From: Isohypsibius dastychi
Lineage: Eukaryota; Tardigrada; Eutardigrada; Parachela; Isohypsibiidae
DNA length: 50,918 bases
Direction: 5' to 3'
NCBI GenBank assembly: GCA_034696485.1
Contig: JAQIWT010000031.1
Location: 1-50,918, forward strand
Position 1 is the first letter of the stretch, and the number at the start of each line of letters is the position of its first letter. Below are positions 21,449 through 33,819 of this stretch, piece after piece. The translations under genes were made by a program, and so were the position numbers. The notes beneath the pieces were generated by a model. The model saw nothing but the letters and a program-made list of their open reading frames with translations, searched no databases and had not been told where the DNA came from.

Positions 21449-23073
21449 TTAAGCGTCAGGTGCGTCATCGACGAGCGTCAGGGTATCAAGTGCTTGGATT
21501 GTATCCCCAATTACGAACTTCTCCGGGTTTTCCGATTCTTTAGCTGCCGCAGTCAACTTGTCCATCAGAACCACGTACTCCGCGAAGGCTTCTTTATTAT
21601 CATAAGGCATATACGTATTGTGAACAAGTATATCGAACAAACCCTCTGACTGCTTTTCTCCTTCAACAGCTCTTGGGTCCGGAGTTGCTGTTCTCTCCTC
21701 AAATGGATCTTCTCCGTAGACCGAGCGCATATAGCCATGAAGTGCAGCATTGACTGAGCTCATTTGATTCACAAAATCATTTGCATCTGTCAGATGCAAC
21801 TCAGTGCGGACATCGGGTCGCTCAGTGTAGTAGTGCTTCAGATAATCGCCGATGGATTTCTGTGAGAATGTCGTGAGGTTCCAGTACTGCCAGATATCTC
21901 GCATCAAAGAGTAGATGCATGCGTAGCATGAAATCACAGCGTGTCGGTATACGAGCTCCTCGTTCTTCTTATTCATCGACGCAATATCGTTGACGTACCC
22001 TTGGATCTTCAACCAGTTCCCTCGGAAGTGTGGATATTCCTTATCCAAATACTCACAGAAACATGACTGAATTTTCCCCACAAGCTCCGTTAGCTCAGCT
22101 TGATCAGCAACTTTCGATTTAATCAGGTCGTATAATTCATCTACACCAGGAATCATTGTCCATTTTGGATCGATCGCGCCAGTTGAAGGCTGTAGGAATA
22201 TTTGTGATTCTCGTTCAAACCTTGAATTAATTATTTTTACAAAGTGTCATTGGATTGCCTCTGAGTTACTTACCCCCGAAGATCCAGTGACTTGGGGTCC
22301 AAGCAAAGCCTTCTCGGAATCTCCTCTATTTCTTCTGTAACGAATCTGCTGTTCCGATGTGAACTTGATAAAATTTACAACGGGCTTAATTAATTACCGT
22401 CGGTTTCCCATCCCAAGTACTCGCTCACGAGCTTGACAAATGCTTTCCCGGCATCGTCGAGAATTGGTGGGAACCGTTCTTCTTTGCCAGCATCGTTCAA
22501 AGCTTTGATAATCAGGAAGTCGGAGCTGTACAAACGGCAGCAAATACGACGGATACACTCATGGAGCACAACATAAAGACACTGGAGGTAGAACCCCGTG
22601 TAAAATCTAGGTGCCTCTTGTGGCTCATCACCTTCAGTAGGTGGGCGAGTTGGGGGGTTCGCCTCCAAGATGGCTTGTAGTTTTTCTGCAAGATGGTTCC
22701 ACGCATCCATTCGCCACTTCTTCCCTTCTTCATCAGTTTTGGTCAGGGGCATTTCATCGCACAGCTGAACATGTTTTTCCAGATGGAGAATGGCGCGAAA
22801 TACAAAGCCGACTCTCTCGTAATTGCTGGCTTGAAAATGGTTCTGCACAGCGATATATTCGGAGTTGTAAGTAATGTCTTTCATCTTTTCCGCTATTCGT
22901 GCATCCGCAATAAGTGGAAGGATGTCTGAATTTGGAGCGATGGCGCTCTGGAACTTGTTCTTCCATTCTTGAATTTCAGCTGCACCGATGGTCGGGTTGT
23001 CTGCCAGCTTGGAAGTGAGCTCAGCTATAAGCTCGGTAAGCCGCTGGCCGTCAGCAGTTGTGAAATCATCCAT
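21449..23073 (-). CDS. Uncharacterised helical protein, 502 aa
   Basis: I do not recognise this protein. Three minus-strand exons, 23073-22398, 22334-22274 and 22220-21449, join in phase through introns of 63 and 53 nt. The protein is acidic, predicted mostly helical by eye, and has no signal peptide or membrane segment. The N-terminal half has paired aromatic/Cys-rich helices (CLYVVLHECIRRICCRLYSS), and the C-terminal half a comparable stretch (HAVISCYACIYSLMRDIWQY). A short linker reads EEIEEIPRRLCLDPKSLDLR. The middle exon is the least certain: a second acceptor gives an open frame reading QIRYRRNRGDSEKALLG, but its phase does not fit the first exon. It ends tail-to-tail with the kinesin and starts 1.04 kb from the divergent 1993-aa gene. 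Confidence 0.75.
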
Positions 23074-24110
23074 GGTTCAGATGGAATATGATGGGATAAA
23101 CTTTGATCAACGAATTACCCTGGAAAGCTAGAAATACGAAATCAGAACCAGTTGTGCTCACACCAATATCTTCCTCGATTATATGTACCGTGGTTTCCAG
23201 AGAACATACATTGCAATCCAAGGTTAAACTGACCTGTTCCTTGGATCTCAGCACCGCGTTTCACGTTTGTGTACAATGGGAAGAGGTTGCCGAAGAGTAG
23301 CTGACCTGCCAGGTTGAAACATTGCACTACTCCGAGTCAGTTGGCAAAATCCGGGAACGAAGCGCGAGGCGCTAAAATATTCAGACGATTTTCATTTCGC
23401 GTAATTCCTTCAGAGATGTCTTAGTTATAAACACAATAGCCCGCCTCGACTGCTGTGCCAGCTGAGGCACTCCCACATTGCGACGAGTCATGAGCATACG
23501 TCCAGGCATACGACGACAGCACCGACGCAGACTATACGTCGGTGACGTCACTTGACAGTACGGCAAGCCGTATCGCCTTGCTTCAAACTACGTACTGTAA
23601 TCAAAAACTTTCGTGATCCTCTGGCGATTACGATAGCGCAGTGCAGCTGCAACAAGCTCCTCACTAGAGGGTTTGCTATAATATGCCCTCACTGCCTGCT
23701 TCTCGTACGATCATGGACCTAATTTCAAAACGAATTCCCGTGCAATGCTTGTATACATCATTAGCTATCGAACCTCATGCCGTTCTGGCAGGAATGAACG
23801 AATTTCAAATTTTGACCAGTTTCAGACAAATTGTAGAAGCGCAGTACCCCCAGAGCACCTAAAATCGGCCCTGGCAGTCTGATGCAGAAGCTAGTAAAGA
23901 ATGCTTCACCTAGCTTGCAATCTAACGTAAGTTGATTCCTTTCACGTTCAGTTCTTCCAGAGCTCAAATAGCCATGAACCTTTAATATTGAACTGTTCCT
24001 GAAAAAACCCTTCGTGTTGTTCAGCAACAAATGTACGAATTCGTGAGCGATACCAGAACGAAGAGCCGCTCACGACGACCCATTCAACATGACGTCACTT
24101 TAAGACCCGA
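23074..24110. promoter_or_regulatory. Divergent intergenic region between 502-aa and 1993-aa genes
   Basis: 1037 bases separate two start codons facing away from each other, so both promoters should lie here. No supported open frame or repeat. No specific promoter element is claimed. Confidence 0.4.
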
Positions 24111-27100
24111 ATGTTAATGGCCACAAAGAAACCCATAGTCAAGAAAGGCTTGGCCAAGCTTCGGCAAGGCCTCGGCCAACCAGCGCCACAAATTAAAGAT
24201 CACATTGAATCCATTCAACGCGCGGCCGAACACAGTCCTACTCTCGAAGACTATGAAGCTGTTGGGGGAACTCTGGATAATCTTAAAGGCGATGCATTGT
24301 GGGCATATCTTGACGTCCAGAGCGAACGTCAGAAACGCAATGTGGAGCACAATACAGCAGAGCTAAGAGAGATAACTGCTCGCATCAGTGAAAAGCTCAA
24401 TGCAAGTGGATTCAACTCTGTTATCGAGGTGGAAGACCCCCAAGAAGAAAGGCAAGCCACATTCTTCCGAATCATTTCAGAATGCAAAGGGAAAGAAGTT
24501 GAAATACAGGCTAATATTGTTGACTACATCGATCTCCATCTGGCCAAATCCAAACACCAGCATGATGTCATGAAAGAAATCGAACAATGGTTCACTGATT
24601 TATTATCGGATAAACAGCTTGAGAAAGATTTCGCTCAGGAGCTGTCCATGATCAAAAGCCGACATGCGGAACTCGAAATCGGCAATCGTAACGTGTTGGA
24701 AGTTATTCAGAAAATCGAATCCACAACACAGAAACTCAAAGACATCGGCGGGACTTTGTCACTGGGGTCTTCCAGTGGAGTCAAAATTGTGGATGGACCA
24801 CCAGTGAAAGAAGATCAAATCACACTCTTGGTACCAACGGAGAGTGAGAAAGACCTTAAATTTCACTTCACGGTTTATCTGGATGATGAGATGATGTTTC
24901 GTGATCCTGCAATTCAAAATATGGCTCAGCAATATCTGAAAGGACTCATCTTTTATGGGGGTGCTGCAAAGCACAAGAATCGGGCGGATAAGAGAAAGGT
25001 CATCCGACTGACAATGCGCCAGCTGGATGCCCTTTACAAGTAACCGGTATTTGGATCTTCATCTAACAATAATGCTTGCCAAAAGTTTGGTTAACCATGT
25101 GAGCTTTACAGTTTCATTGCCCGTCTAAGATCAGCACTCACTCAAAGAGAACAAGAGGCTCTGGTCCAGAAAGCCAAAGTCGAGTATCAGAACATGCAGC
25201 TGGAGAGCATTTTCCGGGAGAAGGAAATGTACCGGATCCAGAGCATAGAAGTGGAAGATTCTTTCAAAAAAATCTTGGCTGAACAAGAAAACTGGAAAAT
25301 CGAGAAGGTCATGCTCGAGGACTCTATCAAGAAAGCCACTCATCAGGCAACTCACAGAGTAAAAGATCATAAAAGCCGCAATGTGATCTCCGATGACAAA
25401 GAATGCATCTGGGCAAATGATGCGCTCTTGAAAAACGTGGTCAAAAAAGCAACGCCATCAACTATCAAGTCCGACTCCACCGTTGATAGCAGTGATTCAG
25501 ATATCGTCATAAAAATTCCAGTTGATGTTGCACATAAGCAAATTCAAGTCGATATTGACGGTCAAGTGAAAGTGAATCAGACAAGCAGGGCCATTCCAGC
25601 GCAGGATTCTTTCACATGTGCGGTCAAGGGTGGCGTTAATGTTGGAGTGCAATCAAGCCCCACCACACTTACAGCAGAGGAGGAAGAATTGAAGGAGGTC
25701 AGAGCTGTGGTGGCGCACGAGGAGGAAGAGATACAGGAACTGTCTGGAGCGTTGGATAGGGCTCAGCAGTCAGCCAGTGAGTTAAAGGCGAAATCACAAG
25801 CTCTGGAGAAAGTTCTAGCCAAGACTGCTGCTGAACGAGGTAGGACGAAGAAAAATATTGTCATGAGCTCCCTTACCTGGAATTTCACTGGGAATATACT
25901 ATGATTGCACATTAGTGACCTTTTGAATCACTCAAGCTGACGTTTCTTATGTACTGTGAACCGCTGATGTTTGCAGATGGAGAAGTTGTTGAAATCCAGA
26001 AGCTACAGAACGAGCTCATCAAGGTGGAAAATGTCAGAGGTGTACTGGAAACGAAAGTAGAGAAACTGAAGGAAGACGTTAAGTCCCGTGATGCAACAAT
26101 CAGTGAACTATCATCTACCGTGAGCACACAGCAAGAAACAATCGCTTCATACAATTCGGAAAAGAAATCAGTTGGCACCGCTGTCGAAGGTGCTAATTTC
26201 GGCGTACAACGGGAAATCCAGACAAACGACCTGAGTCCACCTGATATCAAGAATGAACTGCAGAATCTGAAGACATCACTGGGGATATTTAGAACTTCCA
26301 TCATTAATGTCTTAGTGGATCAGAATTTAATCGCAGATGTCCCACCATTTCCCGAACAACTACGTGATACTTGGAATATCAACACAGCTGCCCAAGAGGT
26401 TGCACAAGATGTGGAAGTTCACTTTTCCAGGCTCGCAGATATTGTCAACGGCGGATTCAATAAGATGAAGAGTGACCACAAAGCAGCGTTCCAGTATGTT
26501 CTACAAAGAAAAGCCAACGAAATGGAAAGTGCAGTTTCGGGTTCAGATTCAAATGAAGAATTGAGGAAAGTCAGGATAAAGTTGCGTCAGAAGGTGTTGG
26601 ATTTGGAGATAGAGAATGCGCAGATGCACGAAAACATGAAGAGCATGACCAAGCTTCTAGAAGATCGCCGTCAGGAGTTTGATGGTCAGATGGCGGAACG
26701 TGACCATAATTTCGCCAGATTACGAGAAGATCGGAATAAGATCAAGGAACTAACATGGACACTGGCAGAAGCGCTGGCAAAACTTCGTGACGAGACCATC
26801 GGGCGAATGCCAGAAAGGAAGTCAATTATCGACATGATACAGCTTCTTCAAGCCGTAGAGCATCGGATCGGGAAAAAGCTCAAACCAGCTGAGGAGAAGA
26901 AGAAGCCGCATTCACAAATGGGCATTCAAGGAGTGAATGTCACTGACCATCCAAGTGGTTCCTTAAAGGTGCCGTCCAAAGGCACATTACCGGCGCATGC
27001 GCCCGACGTTACGGATTCTGTCGCAAGTAATATGGATAACGAACCGAAGAAGAGAAGCTTGACGACTAAGGACCAACGTACCTCTCCACCGAACTTCGCA

Positions 27101-30100
27101 ACTCCCGAACAAACCGCAAAGTTTTTGTCACGTGCAGATGGAGCTCACAAAGAATGGCTGGAGTATACGTATTATCTTTTTGATCCTGTGTTCGAAACAG
27201 TGACCTCCACCACCAGAGAAATCGAACAAGATCACAAATCTGTACAAACCAGCGATTTGCCAACCGGATCCGCTAACCTTTCATCTGATTTGCTGAGCGA
27301 GAAGCATTCCCAAATTTCGCCGTCTCACATGCATTTATCGGCAATGCCCGTTTTGGACCCGTCAAATGCAAAGAGAACGCATTCCGACAAGAGCTCAAGG
27401 GAAACAACAGGCGAATATCAAGACAGCAGTGACCACCATCGAAAACTGAAGTCTGAACGACACGATGAAGCCGGTCCAGGTGGCACTTCTGAAGATCAGT
27501 CAGCCTCAGGCAAGGCCGGAAAAGGTCGCGCCGAAGGGAGTGACAATCAGTTTCAAGGGTTGCTGTCAGGGACGTCGAAACAATCGCCACCAAACGCTTC
27601 AAGCCCCGAGTATCCCACCGGTCGACCAGGGAATAACCAAGCCTTAATTGCTCAAGCTATGATGGAAGCTTCGGCCAAACAAGCAACCGAGTCACCCAGT
27701 GGCCTCGCGGTCTCGGGTAAGACATTTATTCCGCCAAAACCAGTGGCCATGGTGCGGCCAGTCGACAACAGCCAGCGGCCAACCACACCTGGTCCTTACG
27801 TCAAAGAACAATCCGAGAAGTCTCCGCCTCTACCTGTAACCCCTCCTCCTGCGGGACATACGTATGGTCCAAAAGTGCAGCTGAACTTCACACCGGGAGC
27901 TCAGGTAGCAGACCCGATGTCTCAGCAGAGGCTCTATCTTACTAGTCAAGGTGCACCAAGTGAGATGAGAAGAGTCACACCCCCACCTGGCACAGAAAAG
28001 GCCGACCTGGAGAAACTGGCGGTTTCTGGGCAGGCGGGCATTGAAAAAGCACCAGCCACACGTGGTGAAGTTCGGGATAGCCCACCTAGGGACACAGTTC
28101 AAGAAACTGAGCGGAATAATACAGCATCAGAAGAGAGACAACGACATTCCTCTCATGAACTGTCCACTCGGGAAATGGAGAGCATGTCTCCAAATGAACA
28201 CACTGACGCTGCTGTGGAGCTACTTTATTCGATTGAAAAGGACCTTGAGAATCAAGTGGAAGGTATCCGGAGATCACGAGACCAGGCTGCTGAAGGGAAA
28301 CCTTTCGTCCAAGTGTCCGGTTTCGTCCAGAGAGCTGACACTCCACCAGTTAACACAAGCTATGGTCATCAGCATCCGGCAAAGGCACTGGGAGCGGCAC
28401 CACATCAGACACAGGTCAGATCACCAAGCGGCCAATTGAAGACCGCTCAAAGTCCGAATGCTGTGGAACAGGCTGCCCACGACAAAACCAGGTCACAGTC
28501 GCAATCGCCGCAATCGTCGTCTGCAGTCGATCCTCGGGCCTCGAAGTATCATGATTATCAACAAATTCGTGGCACTCCCACAGAACAACAGCCAAGGACA
28601 GATCACAAAGACGATGGACGGGAAACTACGGCGAAACCGATACCAGTTACGGACGGAATCAACAGTAAAATAAATCGCGTGGAAAGCAAGTTGGTGAAAG
28701 ATTCAGTATCAAGTTCAAGGCTTTCCCAACAAAGACCTGCTGACATGAATCCCGCTGATGCTCCAATCGAGTTTATAAGCAGTACACAGCATCAACCTGT
28801 AGCGGTTTCATCAAACATGATATCTGACAAAACGGCTCCTTCATACAACAAATCAGTGGGCAGTACTCCAGAGGTCAGGGCTATCTCAGGAGGGCAAGGA
28901 GCATATAGTGGTTCTCCCCCAATCCCTTCAGGCCAGACTCCACCTGCTATTGTATGTAGTCCCACTGAGGAGCTGCGAGAAGAGCAGCTCCTTCAAGAGC
29001 TAGATAAAATCCGGCAGGCACAGACTCATCTGTCTCATATTCGGTCGCGACTGGCTTCTCTTGAAGCAGAAGCAGCATCTAAAAGGAACAGATTGGCATA
29101 TGATTCACCAGCTGGAGGGGGTGTATCGAGCGATGAGAATAATGATAACATCGACAATGATGAACCTTCCAGAAAACGCCTTCTGAAAGAAAGGTCACCT
29201 GGTGGTCTTTCCAAAGATAGTCTGGAGACGCTGAAGCGGGAAGCTTTGTTAATAAAGAAAGATATCAAAGCTTTGGTTCAGGGGCATCGCGCAGCTTCTC
29301 GTCGTATGTCGGAAGGCAGTCCCGGTGACTCGTCAGACAGCTCTAATTTACAGAAGAATCAGCTGGCGATTTCTCCAGAAAAAGTCGAGGAAATGAAGAG
29401 GAAGCTAGCTGAAGAGCGCGATCAGAAAGTGAACGACTCGAAAGCTAGTCGCAAGAAAAAGATGGACGGTCTTGATTTGGTGATCACCAAGTTTGTTCAG
29501 CACGGGCCGGCATGGCAGCAAGCGCTAGACGAAATTGATGAAAAGACTCGAGCGAAACTGGACATTCGAAAAGTCAAAGGTGCCGGGGGCCCCTCAACCA
29601 CTGGTGCACCTACAAGGCCATTCACTGCAGGACCACCTGCGAAAGACACAATTCCAGGCATCTTGGATGCAAGTAATCCATTTTCATTTGCAATTGTCGG
29701 TGGGGGAGTTGGAGGAATGATGCCACCCAGTGCAACGCTTTTGCGAGGAATCCAAATCAATGCACCACGCGAAGACCCGCTGTTTTCCCCAGATCGCGAG
29801 GATGCCACTCACCAGATAAGGGTGCCGAAAACTGAGTCCAAGCGAACTGACCTCACGCTAGCCGAGCTTAGAGAAGGCAGTATCACGCAAAAACTGAAGG
29901 TCGGCACATTTTTGACTTCGTTTTGTCTCTTGTTCATTGGTACAAATGCATATTATTGTAGTTACTCAACGAACAACGGGAAGCACAGGCACCCAAATAT
30001 TCTGAGAACAAGCAAAGCAACCCCATGATCAGAACGCACCGTGGAGAGGAAATGCTAGAAGGACCTGTTGACCTGCCACGTAATCTGCCAGGTACAGAAA

Positions 30101-30363
30101 CTGAACGTAGCAAAAAACGACATTCGATACAGTCTCGTTTGATTTCAGAACTGGTTGTGGTTGGGCGACCGATGGAGTCCACCCATCGGGAATTCAAGCA
30201 AATGTGGGATTCAGAACAGAGCATGGTGAAATGTGACACTATGGGAAGAGGAGCTGACGGATGTGACCCCGTGCTGGATGTGAAGGCTGCTGTTACAGCA
30301 GATATGGTAGAGCCCATCGATGGTCGCTCTGGTTTTCAATCTCCTGACGAGGACAGAAAGTAA
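24111..30363 (+). CDS. Uncharacterised giant coiled-coil and disordered protein, 1993 aa
   Basis: Four exons (24111-25039, 25112-25839, 25977-29899, 29962-30363) join in phase into 1993 residues. I do not recognise the family. Residues of about 1-310 are a helical, charged region; two Met codons (24111 and 24117) are possible starts, the second in the better context. Coiled coil continues to about residue 920 with EEEEIQEL- and NELIKVENV-like heptads. Then comes a long Ser/Pro/Gln/Thr-rich segment of roughly 600 residues that is almost surely disordered. A further coiled coil (EELREEQLLQELDKIRQAQT) precedes a Lys/Glu-rich stretch and a glycine-rich GGGVGGMMPP patch. The last 130 residues are mixed. 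The third exon alone is 3.9 kb, very long for this window. A scaffold of sperm or cilium would fit the neighbours, but that is inference only. Confidence 0.85.
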
Positions 30364-30943
30364 TGCATGGCGGTTTTATTTCATCTGTGTTTTGAAGTTT
30401 TAGTAAGTTTTAGCCTTTTATGATTTCTGTTGTGATCGGGTTCATGTTTGACCGTCTGGTCTTTTTTGGGCCTAAGGTTGGCTTGAGTTATTGATAGTAC
30501 TTGTGAGGTGAATCGTTGAATCAGCCCTACTATATGTACTGGCTGCTAATTGTGAAACATCTTCATCACATGCGCTATGATGGCAGAGCTCATGTTCGAA
30601 AGTGCAAACTATGGCAACCTATGTGACGTTTTCCCTGAGCACTTGTTTTGGTTTTTGCTGTGCATAAACGAAGCGTTTCTTATGATTGCTCTTTTTTCGA
30701 TCTGTCATCGAAAGTTCATTCTTAACTTTTCTGATCGTCGTTGTCGAAAGTTGCCAGCTGAATATTCAAAACCTGGTGTATTACCATTTTTGCCGTGAGG
30801 TGGCAGATTCGAATGAACGTTCTCTGTTTCATCCCCTGAATACCTGCGCATTCTCACTATAGAGAAGTCACCACTTATTCCGGGTGAATGTTACCGTTAC
30901 TCAGCCTCCTCTCATGGATATCTGAGACATTTGTCATTGTTAT
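30364..30943. other. Intergenic DNA between 1993-aa gene and SLC22 gene
   Basis: 580 bases; one 73-codon open frame at 30577-30798 without recognisable motifs. Nothing else seen. Confidence 0.5.
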
Positions 30944-33549
30944 ATGGACTTTGATACCATATTGAAAGATGTTGGTGAATTTGGAAGGTTTCAAAAGTTA
31001 CTCATTCCTTTGATCATCTTGCCTGCTTGTCTTCCCGGTGGATTTCATGGCTTTTCCCAGGTTGGTTGACTTGGTCTTGTGTGCGCATCTCGCCACTCAT
31101 AGTCTTGTTCATAGATTTTCACACTTGGTGTACCTGATCGTTACAACTGCCGCATTCCAGGAATCGAACATCTCAATTTGACCCAGGCAGAAACAGAGTC
31201 ATTGCTCCCATGGGATACCGGGGATAACGGACAGTACGGCCCGAGCAATTGTAAATTATTTGACTTCAACTACTCCAGCCTGCAGCCTGGCTTCAATGTT
31301 TCTCAAATTAAACAAAGCAATCGAACAGTCAGCTGCACTCATGGATGGGTATACGATAAATCTGCTTATACGTCAACTCTTGGAATGGAGTGGAATCTGG
31401 TGTGCGATAACCAGATCTACGCAACACTGGCTACTGAGCTCAATACCATCGGAACTTTGGTTGGCTCGTTTGTTTTTGGATATCTTGCAGACCAACTTGG
31501 TCGGAAGAAAACGTATATGATCGCGATCTTGCTTCAGCTGATTACTGGAGTACTGACGGCATTTGCATGGGAATACTACACTTTCTGTTTCATAAGGTAT
31601 GTTAACCGTATTTTCAAAGCCTGGAACACATCAAAATCACACGGAATAGCCTCATATCGATGACGCCACAGCACAGCCTGGCTCTTTTGAGCAAGCTGTA
31701 AGTTTTCCATAAGAATGCACGAGAGCAAATATTCCTAAAACAAATGCTCCAAAAGATTTTTTCTCTCCAAAAATGTCGGACACTGATTCTTTTCTGTCCG
31801 TCAAAAGCAACCATACTGTCCCCCACCCATTCCTTACCAGTGAAAACCATGCTCGCGCGCGCCATATGCCTTATGTGCCACACGCCATCACCACAATCGC
31901 ACGTGATGTAGCGTATCGTACATGGCGATTTTGTGGCTTTGCGTGGCTTGGCTGGGGGTTAGACTACCTCTGAAGTTAGAATTTCAGCCAAAGCATCCGC
32001 ATTTTAAATGATCAGTCTTTACTTTTTGACTAGTCAGCAATTGGGCTATACATTTAAACAGAATGCGTGATATTTCAGATTCCTGAATGGGACCACCATT
32101 GCGCCCAGCTGGATTCTCCCTTTGATTATGGGATTAGAGATCATCAGTCCAGACGCAAGAGCGCCAGTTGGCATCTCAATGTCGGTTTTTTATTCACTCG
32201 GCGTCATCATTCTCAGTGGGATAGCTTATGGTATCCGCGATTGGTTCTACCTTCAGTTCGCAGTCAGCTTACCGTTCGTCGTCTTCGTGGCATTCTGGTG
32301 GATTCTACCTGAGAGCCCCCGTTGGCTGATATCTCAAGGCCGTCTGAAAGAAACAATTAGAATCGTCCGGAAAATAGCTTCGTTTAACAACGTGGATCTC
32401 AGTGAGCAGTATTATAACAATGTTCGTCAGATGTTCCGGTTCTCCATTGCATCAGGACGGATCGTGATTCGGAAGTACTACGTCCTGGATCTATTCCAAA
32501 CTCCGAATTTGCGACGAAAGACAATCATTGTCGTGTTCAACTCCTTCGCCAATTACGCCGTCTATAACGGACTGATGTTTTTTGGATCGGGCTTTTTGGG
32601 CTCATCACCGCAGTTAAACATGCTGTATTCCGCGCTGGTGGATCTTCCCGCGTATGCCCTTCTCTATGTGACGCTGAATCGATGTGGACGAAAACCGATT
32701 TTAGTCTGCTTTATGGTAATGAGTGGACTGCTCTGTATCGCCACGGCTTCGGTTAATATAGACACCCACAAGAACACGGTTACAAGTTTGTTCCTCCTGT
32801 CCAAATTTTGCATCACTTGTTCGTATTTTGTTTCGGACCTGATGGCATCGGAGCTATTTCCCACGGTCGTACGGGGTGCGGGCGCTAGTCTGACACAGAT
32901 GTCGGCCGCAGCCGGATTGTGCATTGTGCCCATGGTTAACTTCTTCTCAACCTCCCAATCTCATGTCCCGTTGTTTGTTTATGGGTCATTTGCGATGGTA
33001 GGAGGAATAACTGCCACTCTGTTACCAGAAACCAAAGACCAGCTCTTGCCGGATAGCTTAGAAGAGGGTGAGCTGTTTGGACGATACAGCACATGGTTCG
33101 ATATTTTGTTTGCCTCAAGAAGAACGCGACGAGTTGATTCTTATGCCACGAGCTCCGTGGACGATGAGTTTAATGAGGAGGCATGGTATTCCAAAGATGC
33201 GGAAGATGACAGACGAATGACTTATGCTAAAGAGGAAAGCAGTAGCAGCGGTGAGAGTGATGCTGATCTTGAGAAAAAAGAGCTGTCGGTGGACCAGGAA
33301 AACAAAGAAGCACCGCAGGAATTAAAGCTGACTGAACTTGTTTTTCAAGATGGTATAATCGCGAAAGATCTTTTGGATCCGAAACGCAAAGATTACACGA
33401 GCAATGATCATGTGAATCAAATAAGGAGATCGATTTCGGAAACAATGCCCGAAGCCATCGGTGAACCAGATGAAGTTCCTAAAGAGCCCGACAAAAAGGA
33501 AGATGACGAATCCATTGCTACATTTTTTATCACAGACGTTCCTACTTGA
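30944..33549 (+). CDS. SLC22-family organic ion transporter
   Basis: A major-facilitator transporter of the SLC22 (organic cation/anion/carnitine) type, at the plasma membrane in relatives. Exons 30944-31060, 31115-31596 and 32079-33549 join in phase to 689 residues. The start MDFDTILKDVGEFGRFQ is the classic SLC22 N-terminus before the first membrane helix. A large loop of over 90 residues carries several N-glycosylation sequons (NLT, NYS, NVS, NRT) and cysteines, as usual. Then come EWNLVCDN, the family signature GYLADQLGRKKTYMI (from about residue 161), LPESPRWLISQGR and the late LMASELFPTVVRGAG with FLLPETK-like LLPETKDQLLPDS. Twelve membrane segments are likely. The cytoplasmic tail, about 150 residues of acidic and Ser-rich sequence, is longer than usual. 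Substrate cannot be told from sequence. The 482-nt second intron holds nothing I recognise. Confidence 0.94.
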
Positions 33550-33819
33550 CACCAATTCAACAGTTTGTTTGTTTTATTACTGTAGTTTAACGTAACAATT
33601 TTGCTTGTTCATTATCGTGTTCTTGGCTGGATCGGGGTGTGCCATTATTTAAATTCTGCGATCTTCGTTTTCCCAGAAGAATCAATGTTCTCCCTCGTCT
33701 CCGATATGGAGGAAACCGGTTGCAAAATTTTATGCTGAATAATGGCGTCACCAAGCAGTCAACCTACCGTCGTACCATTACGACAATGGTAAGTCCTGAA
33801 TATGGACTTTTTATTTAAG
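33550..33819. other. Convergent 3' region between SLC22 and ANKEF1
   Basis: 270 bases between the two stop codons, holding both 3' UTRs. No repeat or open frame of note. Confidence 0.5.

Noticed and set aside
22274-22350. Alternative middle exon of the 502-aa gene in the QIRYRRN frame
   Set aside because: It joins the third exon in phase 0 but cannot be joined to the first exon, whose only donor is phase 1. The 61-nt exon satisfies both sides.
25912-26304. Minus-strand 130-codon open frame
   Set aside because: Antisense shadow of the coiled-coil coding exon of the 1993-aa gene; serine-rich composition follows from complementing Glu/Lys codons.
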